A DNA stretch of 64,000 nucleotides from an uncultured Clostridia bacterium (GTDB taxonomy: Bacteria > Bacillota > Clostridia > UBA1381), in NCBI GenBank assembly GCA_910585485.1, contig CAJUEZ010000001.1, positions 62,001 through 126,000 on the forward strand, in the 5' to 3' direction. The first letter of the stretch is position 1; every line of letters starts with the position of its first letter. Shown here piece after piece: positions 8,308-16,049 of the stretch. The notes beneath the pieces are model-generated. The model was not told the DNA's origin and did no database searches. It saw only the letters and a program-made list of their open reading frames with translations. The translations under genes and the position numbers were made by a program.

Positions 8308-9000
8308 TTATTCTTCTCTCGGGTCGATAAGCTTTACAGCATCATCAACACGACCGTATTGACCGCTTGCCTTTTCCAAGGCTTCGTTAGCGTCAACACC
8401 ATTTCTGATCATTTCCATCATTTTGCCGAGGTGAACGAACTTATAACCGATAATAGTATCGTTCTCGTCTACAGCTACCTTTGTAATATAGCCCTCTGCA
8501 AGTTCAAGGTAACGAGGTCCTTTTTTACTTGTAGCATATGTAGTACCAACCTGTGATCTCAGACCCTTACCCAAGTCCTCAAGACCTGCGCCGATTGGAA
8601 GACCGTCCTCTGAAAAGGCAGTCTGTGTACGTCCGTAAACAATCTGTAAGAATAGCTCTCTCATAGCTGTGTTTATAGCGTCGCAGACAAGGTCAGTATT
8701 AAGCGCTTCAAGAATTGTCTTGCCGATAAGGATTTCAGCCGCCATAGCCGCTGAGTGAGTCATACCGCTGCATCCTACTGTTTCAACAAGTGCCTCCTCA
8801 ATAACACCGTCCTTGACATTAAGTGTCAGCTTACATGTGCCCTGCTGAGGCGCGCACCAGCCGATACCGTGTGTCAAACCGGAAATATCCTTTATTTCCT
8901 TTGCCTGTACCCATTTACCCTCCTCAGGGATAGGAGCAGGACCGTGATATGTACCTTTTGCCAAAGGACACATCTTTTCTACTTCTGCTGAATATTTCAT
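8308..9000 (-). CDS. NifU/IscU-like iron-sulfur cluster scaffold
   Basis: This 230-residue protein shows the NifU N-terminal fold with its spaced cysteines: CAPQQGTCKL, VETVGCSGMTHSA, and an upstream MCPLAKG. It should assemble or carry Fe-S clusters in the cytoplasm. It is longer than IscU (~130 residues). The C-terminal part (residues ~150-230, ending VDDAVKLIDP) has no known role and is typical of the version paired with GGGtGRT. An AAAGGAG site lies 7 bases before the ATG, and it is the first gene of the operon. Confidence 0.85.
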   Translation of the reverse strand: MKYSAEVEKMCPLAKGTYHGPAPIPEEGKWVQAKEIKDISGLTHGIGWCAPQQGTCKLTLNVKDGVIEEALVETVGCSGMTHSAAMAAEILIGKTILEALNTDLVCDAINTAMRELFLQIVYGRTQTAFSEDGLPIGAGLEDLGKGLRSQVGTTYATSKKGPRYLELAEGYITKVAVDENDTIIGYKFVHLGKMMEMIRNGVDANEALEKASGQYGRVDDAVKLIDPREE

Positions 9001-9045
9001 ACTATTACTCCTTTCGTTATATGCGGAAAACCGCTCGTTATTTTT

Positions 9046-9074
9046 ATTATATCATATTTATGAAGCCGCCGCAA
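9046..9074 (-). promoter_or_regulatory. Promoter of scaffold-GGGtGRT operon
   Basis: Minus-strand TTGCGG (9069-9074), 17-base spacer and TATAAT (9046-9051). A small GCGG/CCGC hairpin lies in the short leader. Confidence 0.6.
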
Positions 9075-9212
9075 TAAAAATTTATACAAAAATATCATTT
9101 ATTGTCATTTAATTTTTATATTTAAAAACTTATAACATGATTATTAGTATAAATTAATATAAACGATATATGGGTAAACTGAATTTTCTTCGTATGTTGT
9201 CAAAATAAATAG

Positions 9213-9241
9213 TTGTGTCAATAATATTAATGTGATATAAT
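9213..9241 (+). promoter_or_regulatory. Promoter of the radical SAM gene
   Basis: TTGTGT, 17-base spacer, TATAAT, ending 32 bases before the start codon. Confidence 0.6.
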
Positions 9242-9273
9242 CTAAAATATATTTTAGAAAGAAGGATTGGAAA

Positions 9274-9876
9274 ATGGTTATACTGTACGAAGTACATGAC
9301 AATTTATATGTAAATATGACTAACAAATGTCCGTGCGCCTGCACATTTTGTCTGAGACAGACAAGGGATGAAATGAATAATTCGGGAAGTCTGTGGCTTG
9401 AAAAAGAACCGAGTGTAGACGAGGTTAAGGCAGAATTTGATAAGTTTGACATGGATAAATACAGTGAAGTCGTTTTCTGTGGTTTCGGGGAGCCTACGGA
9501 AAGATTAGACGATGTTTTAGAGGTTTGTCGTTTTATAAAAGATAAGTATAACAAAACTATACGAATCAATACTAACGGTCTTTCAAACCTTATTCACGGG
9601 AAAAATACCGCGCCTATGTTTGAAGGGCTTATAGATATTGTTTCTATAAGTCTCAACACACCGAACAAGAAGCGCTATCTTGAACTTACGCGCAGTAAAT
9701 TCGGAATAGAATCTTTTGACTCGATGCTGAAATTTGCGGAAGATGTAAAACATTATGTAAAAGAAGTTGTTCTTTCAACAGTATCAACAACTCTTACTGA
9801 TGATGAAGAAAAGGAATGTGCCGGGATATGTAATAAAATCGGCGTAACATACAGAATAAGACCATGGGAGGATTAA
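9274..9876 (+). CDS. Radical SAM protein, TatD-associated type
   Basis: This 200-residue protein has the CPCACTFC cluster motif (CxxxCxxC) at residues 20-27, binding a [4Fe-4S] cluster that cleaves S-adenosylmethionine. FCGFGEPTERLDDV follows (GGE-like SAM contact), then RINTNGLSNLIHG and SLNTPNKKRY. It matches the short family often fused or linked to TatD nucleases. Here no tatD is adjacent, and a DMT transporter follows 54 bases later. The substrate is unknown. The ATG at 9274 follows GAAGGATTGG. Confidence 0.85.
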   Translation: MVILYEVHDNLYVNMTNKCPCACTFCLRQTRDEMNNSGSLWLEKEPSVDEVKAEFDKFDMDKYSEVVFCGFGEPTERLDDVLEVCRFIKDKYNKTIRINTNGLSNLIHGKNTAPMFEGLIDIVSISLNTPNKKRYLELTRSKFGIESFDSMLKFAEDVKHYVKEVVLSTVSTTLTDDEEKECAGICNKIGVTYRIRPWED

Positions 9877-9930
9877 CGGGATACCGATATATAGATATTG
9901 GATAGATTAAATAACGGAGTTGAATAATTA

Positions 9931-10770
9931 ATGTGGATAGCGCTTGTCGGACTTTACGGAGTTTTAAAGGGCTTTCGTGATATAATAAAGAAAAAGGCGA
10001 TGGAGAAAAGCTCCGCAATGGAGGTATTATTTTTTTACACGGTTATAAGCGTTCTCTTCGTAACGCCTGAGATTAAAAATGCTTTAAATATTGATTTTCA
10101 CAATATAGGATTTATAATGATAAAATCCGTTATAATTTTTATAGCGTGGATATGCAGTTTTAAAGCTATAAAAAAATTGCCGATAGGATTTTACGGCATT
10201 ATGGACATGTCCAGGGTTATATTTGCGACAGCTTTGGGAGTCATAATTCTCAGGGAAACTCTTACAGAGCATAAAATCGTTGGTATGGCGCTTGTGCTTA
10301 TAGGATTGCTGTTTGTCAATATGGGTAAAAAAAGCGGCGGCGATAAAACAAAACCTATATACATTGTGTTTGTGCTTATATCCTGCCTGTGTAATGCAAC
10401 CTCGGAGCTGCTCGACAAAATGCTTATGCGAAATATGAACAGCGGTCAACTGCAGTTTTGGTATATGTTTTTTCTGCTGATACTCTATTTGGGATACATG
10501 ATTGTTACAAAAACCAAAATACGCTGGAGTATGATATTTAAGAATTACTGGATTCTTATTTTAAGTATTCTTTTCGTTGTCGGAGATAAAGCACTGTTTA
10601 TCGCTTGTTCAAAGCCTGAGAGCACAGTTGTGGCTATGACGCTTATAAAACAATGCTCTGTCTTAATAACAATACTGGGCGGCAGATTGATATTTAAGGA
10701 AAAACGGACACTATATAAAATGATGTGTGCGGTTGTTATTATAGCGGGAATAATTTTTGCTGTACTATAA
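9931..10770 (+). CDS. EamA/DMT family transporter
   Basis: This 279-residue membrane protein has ten predicted helices in two EamA repeats (residues ~1-130 and ~140-279). Repeat ends are typical: ATALGVIILRETLTEHKIVGMALVLIGLLFVNMG in the first half, and ILGGRLIFKEKRTLYKMM in the second. The family exports amino acids, nucleotides or other metabolites; the substrate is not predictable. It lies 54 bases after the radical SAM gene, probably on the same transcript. Confidence 0.85.
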   Translation: MWIALVGLYGVLKGFRDIIKKKAMEKSSAMEVLFFYTVISVLFVTPEIKNALNIDFHNIGFIMIKSVIIFIAWICSFKAIKKLPIGFYGIMDMSRVIFATALGVIILRETLTEHKIVGMALVLIGLLFVNMGKKSGGDKTKPIYIVFVLISCLCNATSELLDKMLMRNMNSGQLQFWYMFFLLILYLGYMIVTKTKIRWSMIFKNYWILILSILFVVGDKALFIACSKPESTVVAMTLIKQCSVLITILGGRLIFKEKRTLYKMMCAVVIIAGIIFAVL

Positions 10771-10780
10771 AAATTTTTTG

Positions 10781-10809
10781 TTGAAAAAATAAAGTTATTA
10801 TGATAGAAT
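10781..10809 (+). promoter_or_regulatory. Promoter of the GGDEF-EAL gene
   Basis: TTGAAA, 17-base spacer, TAGAAT, ending 52 bases before the chosen ATG. Confidence 0.6.
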
Positions 10810-10861
10810 AAGGCTGATATATATGTAAGAGGCGGTTTTGTTCAGAGAGGAGAGAAGTGAT

Positions 10862-12961
10862 ATGGTTGATATATATAATATTCTTGATTCACTTTCAGAG
10901 TTAGTATATGTATCGGATATTACTACTCATAAAATTATATATATGAATACTGCCGGCAAAAAAGCGTTCGGTGACTGTGTTGGTAAACCGTGTTATGAAG
11001 TTTTGCGTAACGAAAACGGTGTTTGCTCTCATTGCAGGGAAGATAACATTACGGAAAAGGAATTTTCCGCGCACATGCGAATAAACACGCTTACAGGAAA
11101 GACATATATAATACGAAATAAGATTATTCAATGGGATAACAAAAAAGCAATGCTTGAAGTTGTTTTTGATATTACTGAAGAGGAAAAGAGAAAACATGAC
11201 CTTGAAAGACGCTTACATATGGAGCATTTTATTGTATCATGTATAATTGAAATGCACAAAAATAAAAAATTCGAAGAATCATTTAAATCTTTGATGAATA
11301 TGGTTGGAAATTTCCTTGAGGCTGACCGAATATATGTATTTAATTATAACGGCATAACAATGAGTAATACTCATGAATGGTGCAGGGATAACGTAAAGCC
11401 CGAAAAAGATAGTTTGCAGAATCTTGACGTTCATATTATTGACAGATGGCTTCCGCATTTTAACGAGGGAAGATGTGTTATAGTTGAAGATGTTAAGATG
11501 ATTAAGGATACTTCACCGGAAGAATATAACATTTTAAAGCGTCAGGAAATTAAGAGATTAGTGGCTGCTCCGTTAGAGAATAGCGGCGAGCTTATAGGAT
11601 TTATAGGAATAGATAATCCGCCGAAAGAAAAGCTGATTGAAAGCGAGTTGTTTTTTACAACGTTGGGTTATTTTATAGCGTCAATGCTCATAAAAAACTC
11701 TAATGAAAAACGTCTTATAGAAATGAGTTATATTGACACTCTTACCGGTCTTTATAACAGAAATAAGTATATACGGGACACCGTTTCAATGTCAGGCGAG
11801 CAGGAATCCGGATTTGGTGTTTTATATATGGATTTAAACGGTCTGAAAGAAATCAACGATACAAGCGGTCATGATGCCGGTGACAGAGCCATCAGAGAAA
11901 TCGCGGATATTATATCAAAAGTATTTGGCAAAAAACATTCATATAGAGTAGGCGGAGATGAGTTTGTCGTATTGTGTCCGGGAATAGGCGAGAAGGACTT
12001 CTTATCGGATATTGACGAAATAAACACATGTCTTCAGAATACAGAATATAGAGCGGCTGTCGGTTATCAGTATGAGAAAAATCCAAATGATATAAATAAG
12101 CTGGTACATTCGGCAGATGAGAAGATGTATCTTGATAAAAAACATTTTTACAGGAATCGGAAAGAATCTACAAGATACCGCTTCAGAAATGACACCTTCC
12201 GCTCGATTTCCACTCCTGATTTGATTAAAAATCTTATTAACGAAGAGCGTTTTGTTATATGGTTTCAGCCGCGTTTTTCGGTTGCAACAGGTGAGTTAAG
12301 CGGAAGCGAGGCGCTTATACGTTTTTTTGACGAGGATGACATCATCGTTTCACCTTTGGATTTTCTTCCTGAAATGGAGTTTAATGAAACTATACATTTG
12401 ATTGATTTTTATGTGTTCCGGCATGTTTGTGAATATATTGCGGGATGGCTTAAAGATGATAAAGACGTGAAACCGGTATCTGTCAATATGTCGCATCAGA
12501 CTATGATGAAGCCTAATTTTATCGAAAATATTATGAACATATGGTATGATTACAATATACCCAAGGAATTTATTATCATAGAAGTTTCCGAGGAACAGGA
12601 AAATGGCGGAGTTTCTAATGTGGTGGAGGTTCTTACGGATCTTAAAAAGCGCGGATTCAAAATTGCGATTGATAATTTTGGTTCTAAATACGCGGATTTA
12701 TATTTGTTTGCAGATTTGAAATTTGATATACTGAAACTGGATGGAGATATGGTTTATAAAATTGAAACCGATAAAAAGGCTCATATTCTTTCAACATCCA
12801 TAGCGCAGATATGTCATGATGAAAATATTAGAATAGTCGCCGGCGGCGTGGAAAGCGAAACGGAACTGGACGTTTTACGAAGCATGGGATGTGACGAGGT
12901 TCAGGGTTACTTGTTTGATAAGCCTATGTCATGGAATTTGTTTGAGAAAAAATATCTTTGA
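10862..12961 (+). CDS. PAS-GAF-GGDEF-EAL cyclic-di-GMP protein
   Basis: The ATG at 10862 follows AGAGGAGAG; an upstream TTG in frame overlaps nothing useful. The 699-residue soluble protein has an N-terminal PAS domain (ELVYVSDITTHKIIYMN), a GAF-like domain (~130-280), a GGDEF domain with intact RVGGDEFVVL, and an EAL-type domain. The EAL half keeps SEALIRF but has DNFG for DDFG and VAGGVES for AEGVE. Two residues usually needed for phosphodiesterase activity are therefore replaced. It is likely a diguanylate cyclase with a regulatory EAL domain. It has no membrane helix and is monocistronic. Confidence 0.88.
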   Translation: MVDIYNILDSLSELVYVSDITTHKIIYMNTAGKKAFGDCVGKPCYEVLRNENGVCSHCREDNITEKEFSAHMRINTLTGKTYIIRNKIIQWDNKKAMLEVVFDITEEEKRKHDLERRLHMEHFIVSCIIEMHKNKKFEESFKSLMNMVGNFLEADRIYVFNYNGITMSNTHEWCRDNVKPEKDSLQNLDVHIIDRWLPHFNEGRCVIVEDVKMIKDTSPEEYNILKRQEIKRLVAAPLENSGELIGFIGIDNPPKEKLIESELFFTTLGYFIASMLIKNSNEKRLIEMSYIDTLTGLYNRNKYIRDTVSMSGEQESGFGVLYMDLNGLKEINDTSGHDAGDRAIREIADIISKVFGKKHSYRVGGDEFVVLCPGIGEKDFLSDIDEINTCLQNTEYRAAVGYQYEKNPNDINKLVHSADEKMYLDKKHFYRNRKESTRYRFRNDTFRSISTPDLIKNLINEERFVIWFQPRFSVATGELSGSEALIRFFDEDDIIVSPLDFLPEMEFNETIHLIDFYVFRHVCEYIAGWLKDDKDVKPVSVNMSHQTMMKPNFIENIMNIWYDYNIPKEFIIIEVSEEQENGGVSNVVEVLTDLKKRGFKIAIDNFGSKYADLYLFADLKFDILKLDGDMVYKIETDKKAHILSTSIAQICHDENIRIVAGGVESETELDVLRSMGCDEVQGYLFDKPMSWNLFEKKYL

Positions 12962-12965
12962 TTAA

Positions 12966-13001
12966 AAATCACTGCTGAAATAATATTTAGCAGTGTTTTT
13001 T
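12966..13001 (+). terminator. Terminator of the GGDEF-EAL gene
   Basis: CACTGCT / AGCAGTG with a 12-base loop, then TTTTTTGTTTC. Confidence 0.85.
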
Positions 13002-13089
13002 GTTTCTTTGCGGAACAAAAGAGCGCAAAAGAAATCAAGAAATAATTTATTTATCCTGATAAGATATTATCAGACAGGGAGGTAAGAGT

Positions 13090-13968
13090 ATGGATTGGAT
13101 AAAAGACTTGAACAGAGCGATAAATTATATTGAAGATAACCTCACGGAGTCTTTGGAATATTCACGCATAGCGAGCGAAATGAACCTTTCAAGCTTTTAT
13201 TTTCAGAAAATTTTTTCTGTTTTGTGCGGTTGCACAGTAGGCGAATATATCAGAAACCGAAGGCTTACACTTGCCGGCAGCGAGCTTTTGGAAACTGATG
13301 AAAATATTATAGACATCGCCATGAAATATGGTTATGATACTCCGGAAGGTTTTACAAGAGCATTTACGCGATTTCATGGAGTAACACCGAGCGCCGCAAG
13401 AAAAAGAAAGATGAAATTGAAATCATTTGCCAAACTGTCTATAACAATTTTAGTGAAAGGCGGAGAAAGTATGAATTACAGAATTGAAAAAAAGAAAGGC
13501 TTTAAAATTATAGCCAAAACACAGCGTTTTGAGAAGATTGAAGACGTGGAAGGAAGAACTGATATTCCGGAGTTTTGGAATCAGTGTCATAATGACGGAA
13601 CGGTACGCACATTGGAAAGAATATGTAAAAAAGACGGTGTTTTAAGAGATGGAATAGTAGGAATGTGTCTGGAGGATTCCACGGCTGTTAAGGATTTCCC
13701 ATATTCCATAGGCGCGGAGTATAATGGCGGTGAAGTTCCTGACGGATATACGGTTTATGATATTCCCGAAGCCACATGGGCAATCTTTGAAAGCACGGGC
13801 GAAATGCCTAAGGCTATTCAGGATTTATGGCATAAAATATTCGCTGAATTTTTCCCGTCGTCAGATTATAAGCCGTCAGGTAATTTTGATATTGAACTTT
13901 ATACTGACGGTGATATGGGAAACAGTGATTATCACAGTGAAATATGGGTCGCTGTGAAGAAAAAATAA
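13090..13968 (+). CDS. AraC-family regulator with GyrI-like ligand domain
   Basis: This 292-residue protein has two N-terminal helix-turn-helix motifs (residues ~8-108: MNLSSFYFQKIF, GYDTPEGFTRAFTRFHGVTP), then a GyrI-like effector domain (~130-292, ending HSEIWVAVKKK). This order is that of Rob/BltR-like sensors of cationic drugs or small lipophiles. CAGGGAGG precedes the ATG. A small palindrome, CTGATAA-GATA-TTATCAG (13056-13073), lies in the leader and could be its operator. No obvious target gene is adjacent. Confidence 0.88.
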   Translation: MDWIKDLNRAINYIEDNLTESLEYSRIASEMNLSSFYFQKIFSVLCGCTVGEYIRNRRLTLAGSELLETDENIIDIAMKYGYDTPEGFTRAFTRFHGVTPSAARKRKMKLKSFAKLSITILVKGGESMNYRIEKKKGFKIIAKTQRFEKIEDVEGRTDIPEFWNQCHNDGTVRTLERICKKDGVLRDGIVGMCLEDSTAVKDFPYSIGAEYNGGEVPDGYTVYDIPEATWAIFESTGEMPKAIQDLWHKIFAEFFPSSDYKPSGNFDIELYTDGDMGNSDYHSEIWVAVKKK

Positions 13969-14072
13969 TTTTTGAGATATATTATTTTTAACAGGCAGTT
14001 CTCTTCAATAATATATTTATACACTTTATCACTTCCTTCGGAATATTATATTAAAAGAAGGGAGTGATTTTT

Positions 14073-14327
14073 ATGTATATAATAGTTGGTTCTTCAACTA
14101 CCGCAGAAAGGCTTAAAAAAGTCGCGGAAAAATTAGTTGGATTTCCCGCGTATGTTGTGCATACGCCTTTCGCGATTCGTCAAGGCGGATGTTCATATTC
14201 AGTGCGTATTGACGACCGCGCTTTAAATGATGTTAAAAGAATAGCCTCTGATAATTATATTTCAGTCAAGGGGATTTATATAGAAAAAAAAGAGAACGGG
14301 GAGCGTGTGTACTATGATGTATCTTGA
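14073..14327 (+). CDS. DUF3343 protein (putative Se/S carrier-like)
   Basis: This 84-residue cytosolic protein (MYIIVGSSTTAERLKKVAEK) matches DUF3343: a TTAERLKK helix, the H-T-P-xx-I-R motif (VVHTPFAIRQGGCSYSV) with one Cys, and a C-terminal KGIYI strand. AAGGGAG lies 9 bases before the ATG at 14073; the earlier GTG is part of that site. It overlaps the following class V aminotransferase gene, a pairing common in Clostridia. A role in moving sulfur or selenium is proposed for the family but not proven. Confidence 0.82.
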   Translation: MYIIVGSSTTAERLKKVAEKLVGFPAYVVHTPFAIRQGGCSYSVRIDDRALNDVKRIASDNYISVKGIYIEKKENGERVYYDVS

Positions 14328-15435
14328 TAATGCCGCCACAACGCTTAAAAAGCCCGCTTCGGTATATATGCGTATGATGTACAGCACTGTTTTTGGAGGT
14401 GGAAATGCCGGACGCGGCGGGCATAAAAGAAGTATGAAAGCGGTCAGAGCAATAGTTGACACTCAGGATATTATAGCACGGCTTTTTAATATAAGTAATC
14501 CGCAGAATATTGTATTTACACAGAATGCCACATATGCTTTGAATACGGCTATTTTTGGAACAGTGCAAGATGGCGGGCATATTATTGTAACTGCAATGGA
14601 TCATAACAGTGTTTTAAGACCGGCATATCACTTAGGAAATTATACTGTTGTTCGTGCGGACAAAGAGGGAGTTGTCAGAGCGTGCGATGTTGAAAAGGCG
14701 ATTTGTGAGGATACCAGACTTATAGTATGTACCCACGCGTCAAACGTATGTGGAAGCATACAGCCTGTATATGAAATAGGACGTATTGCAAAAGAGCACA
14801 AAATACCGTTTCTTATAGATACCGCGCAGACTGCCGGATGTCTTAACATTGACGCTGAAAAAATGAATGCGGATATGATAGCCTTTTCGGGTCATAAGGG
14901 ACTTATGGGACCTTTGGGTACGGGAGGACTGTATATTAAAAATCCGGAAAAGCTTTCGCCTTTGGCGTTGGGAGGTACAGGAAGCAATTCTGAAAGTATT
15001 GTGCAGCCTGATTTTATGCCTGATAAATTTCATAGCGGAACAATGAATACACCCGCGATTGCCGCGCTCGGCACAGGAGTTAGATTCATTATGAAGTATG
15101 GTGTGCGCGCAATAGGTGATTATGAACTTTATCTTGCAAATATGCTGAGAAACAATTTTATGAATATGGATAATGTCACAGTATATGGAAATGATAATAC
15201 TATTGCAACAGTGGCATTTAATGTGGGAGAACTTGACAGCGAGGAAACTTTTGAGCGTCTTAACGGTAAAGCGGCGGTAAGAGCCGGGTATCATTGTGCT
15301 CCTCTTGCCCATAAAGCGCTTGGTACTGAGGATAGGGGAGTAGTCAGAGCGTCTTTTGGTATTTTTAATTCTAAAAAAGATGTTGAGAAGATGACGGACT
15401 GTATTTATAAGATAAGTAAAAATTTAAAGGGATAG
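14314..15435 (+). CDS. Class V aminotransferase, cysteine desulfurase-like
   Basis: This 373-residue PLP enzyme should remove S or Se from (seleno)cysteine, in the cytoplasm. It opens with YLDNAATT, binds PLP at FSGHKGLMGPLGTGGLY (Lys Schiff base), and has the loop Cys in RAGYHCAPLAHKALGT. It belongs to the class V group close to SufS/CsdB (EF2568-like). Two adjacent ATGs (14314, 14317) follow CGGGGAG. It overlaps the DUF3343 gene by 14 bases, so translation is probably coupled and DUF3343 may accept the released sulfur. A weak palindrome, GGGATAGA/TCTATCCC, ends the unit. Confidence 0.88.
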   Translation: MMYLDNAATTLKKPASVYMRMMYSTVFGGGNAGRGGHKRSMKAVRAIVDTQDIIARLFNISNPQNIVFTQNATYALNTAIFGTVQDGGHIIVTAMDHNSVLRPAYHLGNYTVVRADKEGVVRACDVEKAICEDTRLIVCTHASNVCGSIQPVYEIGRIAKEHKIPFLIDTAQTAGCLNIDAEKMNADMIAFSGHKGLMGPLGTGGLYIKNPEKLSPLALGGTGSNSESIVQPDFMPDKFHSGTMNTPAIAALGTGVRFIMKYGVRAIGDYELYLANMLRNNFMNMDNVTVYGNDNTIATVAFNVGELDSEETFERLNGKAAVRAGYHCAPLAHKALGTEDRGVVRASFGIFNSKKDVEKMTDCIYKISKNLKG

Positions 15436-15494
15436 ATAGATCTATCCCATACATAATAAGTGTAAAAAAGTGTATAATATTTTTGAAAAAACCC

Positions 15495-15523
15495 TTGACA
15501 AACATTGCTTACTTTGATATAAT
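15495..15523 (+). promoter_or_regulatory. Strong sigma-A promoter of the tRNA operon
   Basis: Perfect consensus: TTGACA, 17 bases, TATAAT, 38 bases before tRNA-Gly. Confidence 0.9.
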
Positions 15524-15561
15524 AATGCAAGTCGATTGTTGGTGCAATCGATTGGCGATAC

Positions 15562-15635
<74 letters not shown>

Positions 15636-15639
15636 ATAT

Positions 15640-15716
15640 GTGTCTGTAGCTCAGTTGGATAGAGCAATTGCCTTCTAAGCAATGGGCCGGGGGTTCGAAT
15701 CCCTCCAGACACGCCA
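15640..15716 (+). tRNA. tRNA-Arg (TCT)
   Basis: Acceptor GTGTCTG pairs with CAGACAC, loop CTTCTAA gives anticodon TCT, T-arm GGGGGTTCGAATCCCTC, CCA encoded. Confidence 0.94.
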
Positions 15717-15787
15717 AAAGCACACTCTCTAATTTGTTTTTGGACATACTTTAGTGGGAGTTAGATATTTACTGCCGCCAATTATAT

Positions 15788-15865
15788 GGTGGGTATAGTT
15801 CAGCTGGTTAGAGCGTCAGTTTGTGGCACTGAATGTCGTGGGTTCGAATCCCACTACCCACCCCA
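15788..15865 (+). tRNA. tRNA-His (GTG)
   Basis: The extra 5' G pairs with C73 before acceptor GTGGGTA/TACCCAC, as expected for histidine. Loop TTGTGGC gives anticodon GTG. CCA is encoded. A 71-base spacer separates it from tRNA-Arg. Confidence 0.95.
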
Positions 15866-15887
15866 TTTTTTTTTGTAAATTTACTAT

Positions 15888-15963
15888 AGGGATATAGCCA
15901 AGTCGGTAAGGCACCAGATTTTGATTCTGGCATGCGTAGGTTCGAGTCCTGCTATCCCTGCCA
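15888..15963 (+). tRNA. tRNA-Gln (TTG)
   Basis: Acceptor AGGGATA pairs with TATCCCT, stem CCAGA/TCTGG encloses TTTTGAT (anticodon TTG), and CCA is encoded. Confidence 0.93.
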
Positions 15964-15973
15964 TTTTCTATAT

Positions 15974-16049
15974 GGGCCATTAGCTCAGTCGGCAGAGCAC
16001 TTGACTTTTAATCAAGTTGTCCGGGGTTCGAATCTCCGATGGCTCACCA
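15974..16049 (+). tRNA. tRNA-Lys (TTT), integration target
   Basis: Acceptor GGGCCAT pairs with ATGGCTC, loop CTTTTAA gives anticodon TTT, and CCA is encoded. Its 3' end is the left boundary of an integrated element. The element's recombinase frame runs antisense through the tRNA. Confidence 0.94.

Noticed and set aside
10838..10861. TTG start giving eight extra residues on the GGDEF-EAL protein
   Set aside because: The AGAGGAGAG ribosome site lies after it and points to ATG 10862.
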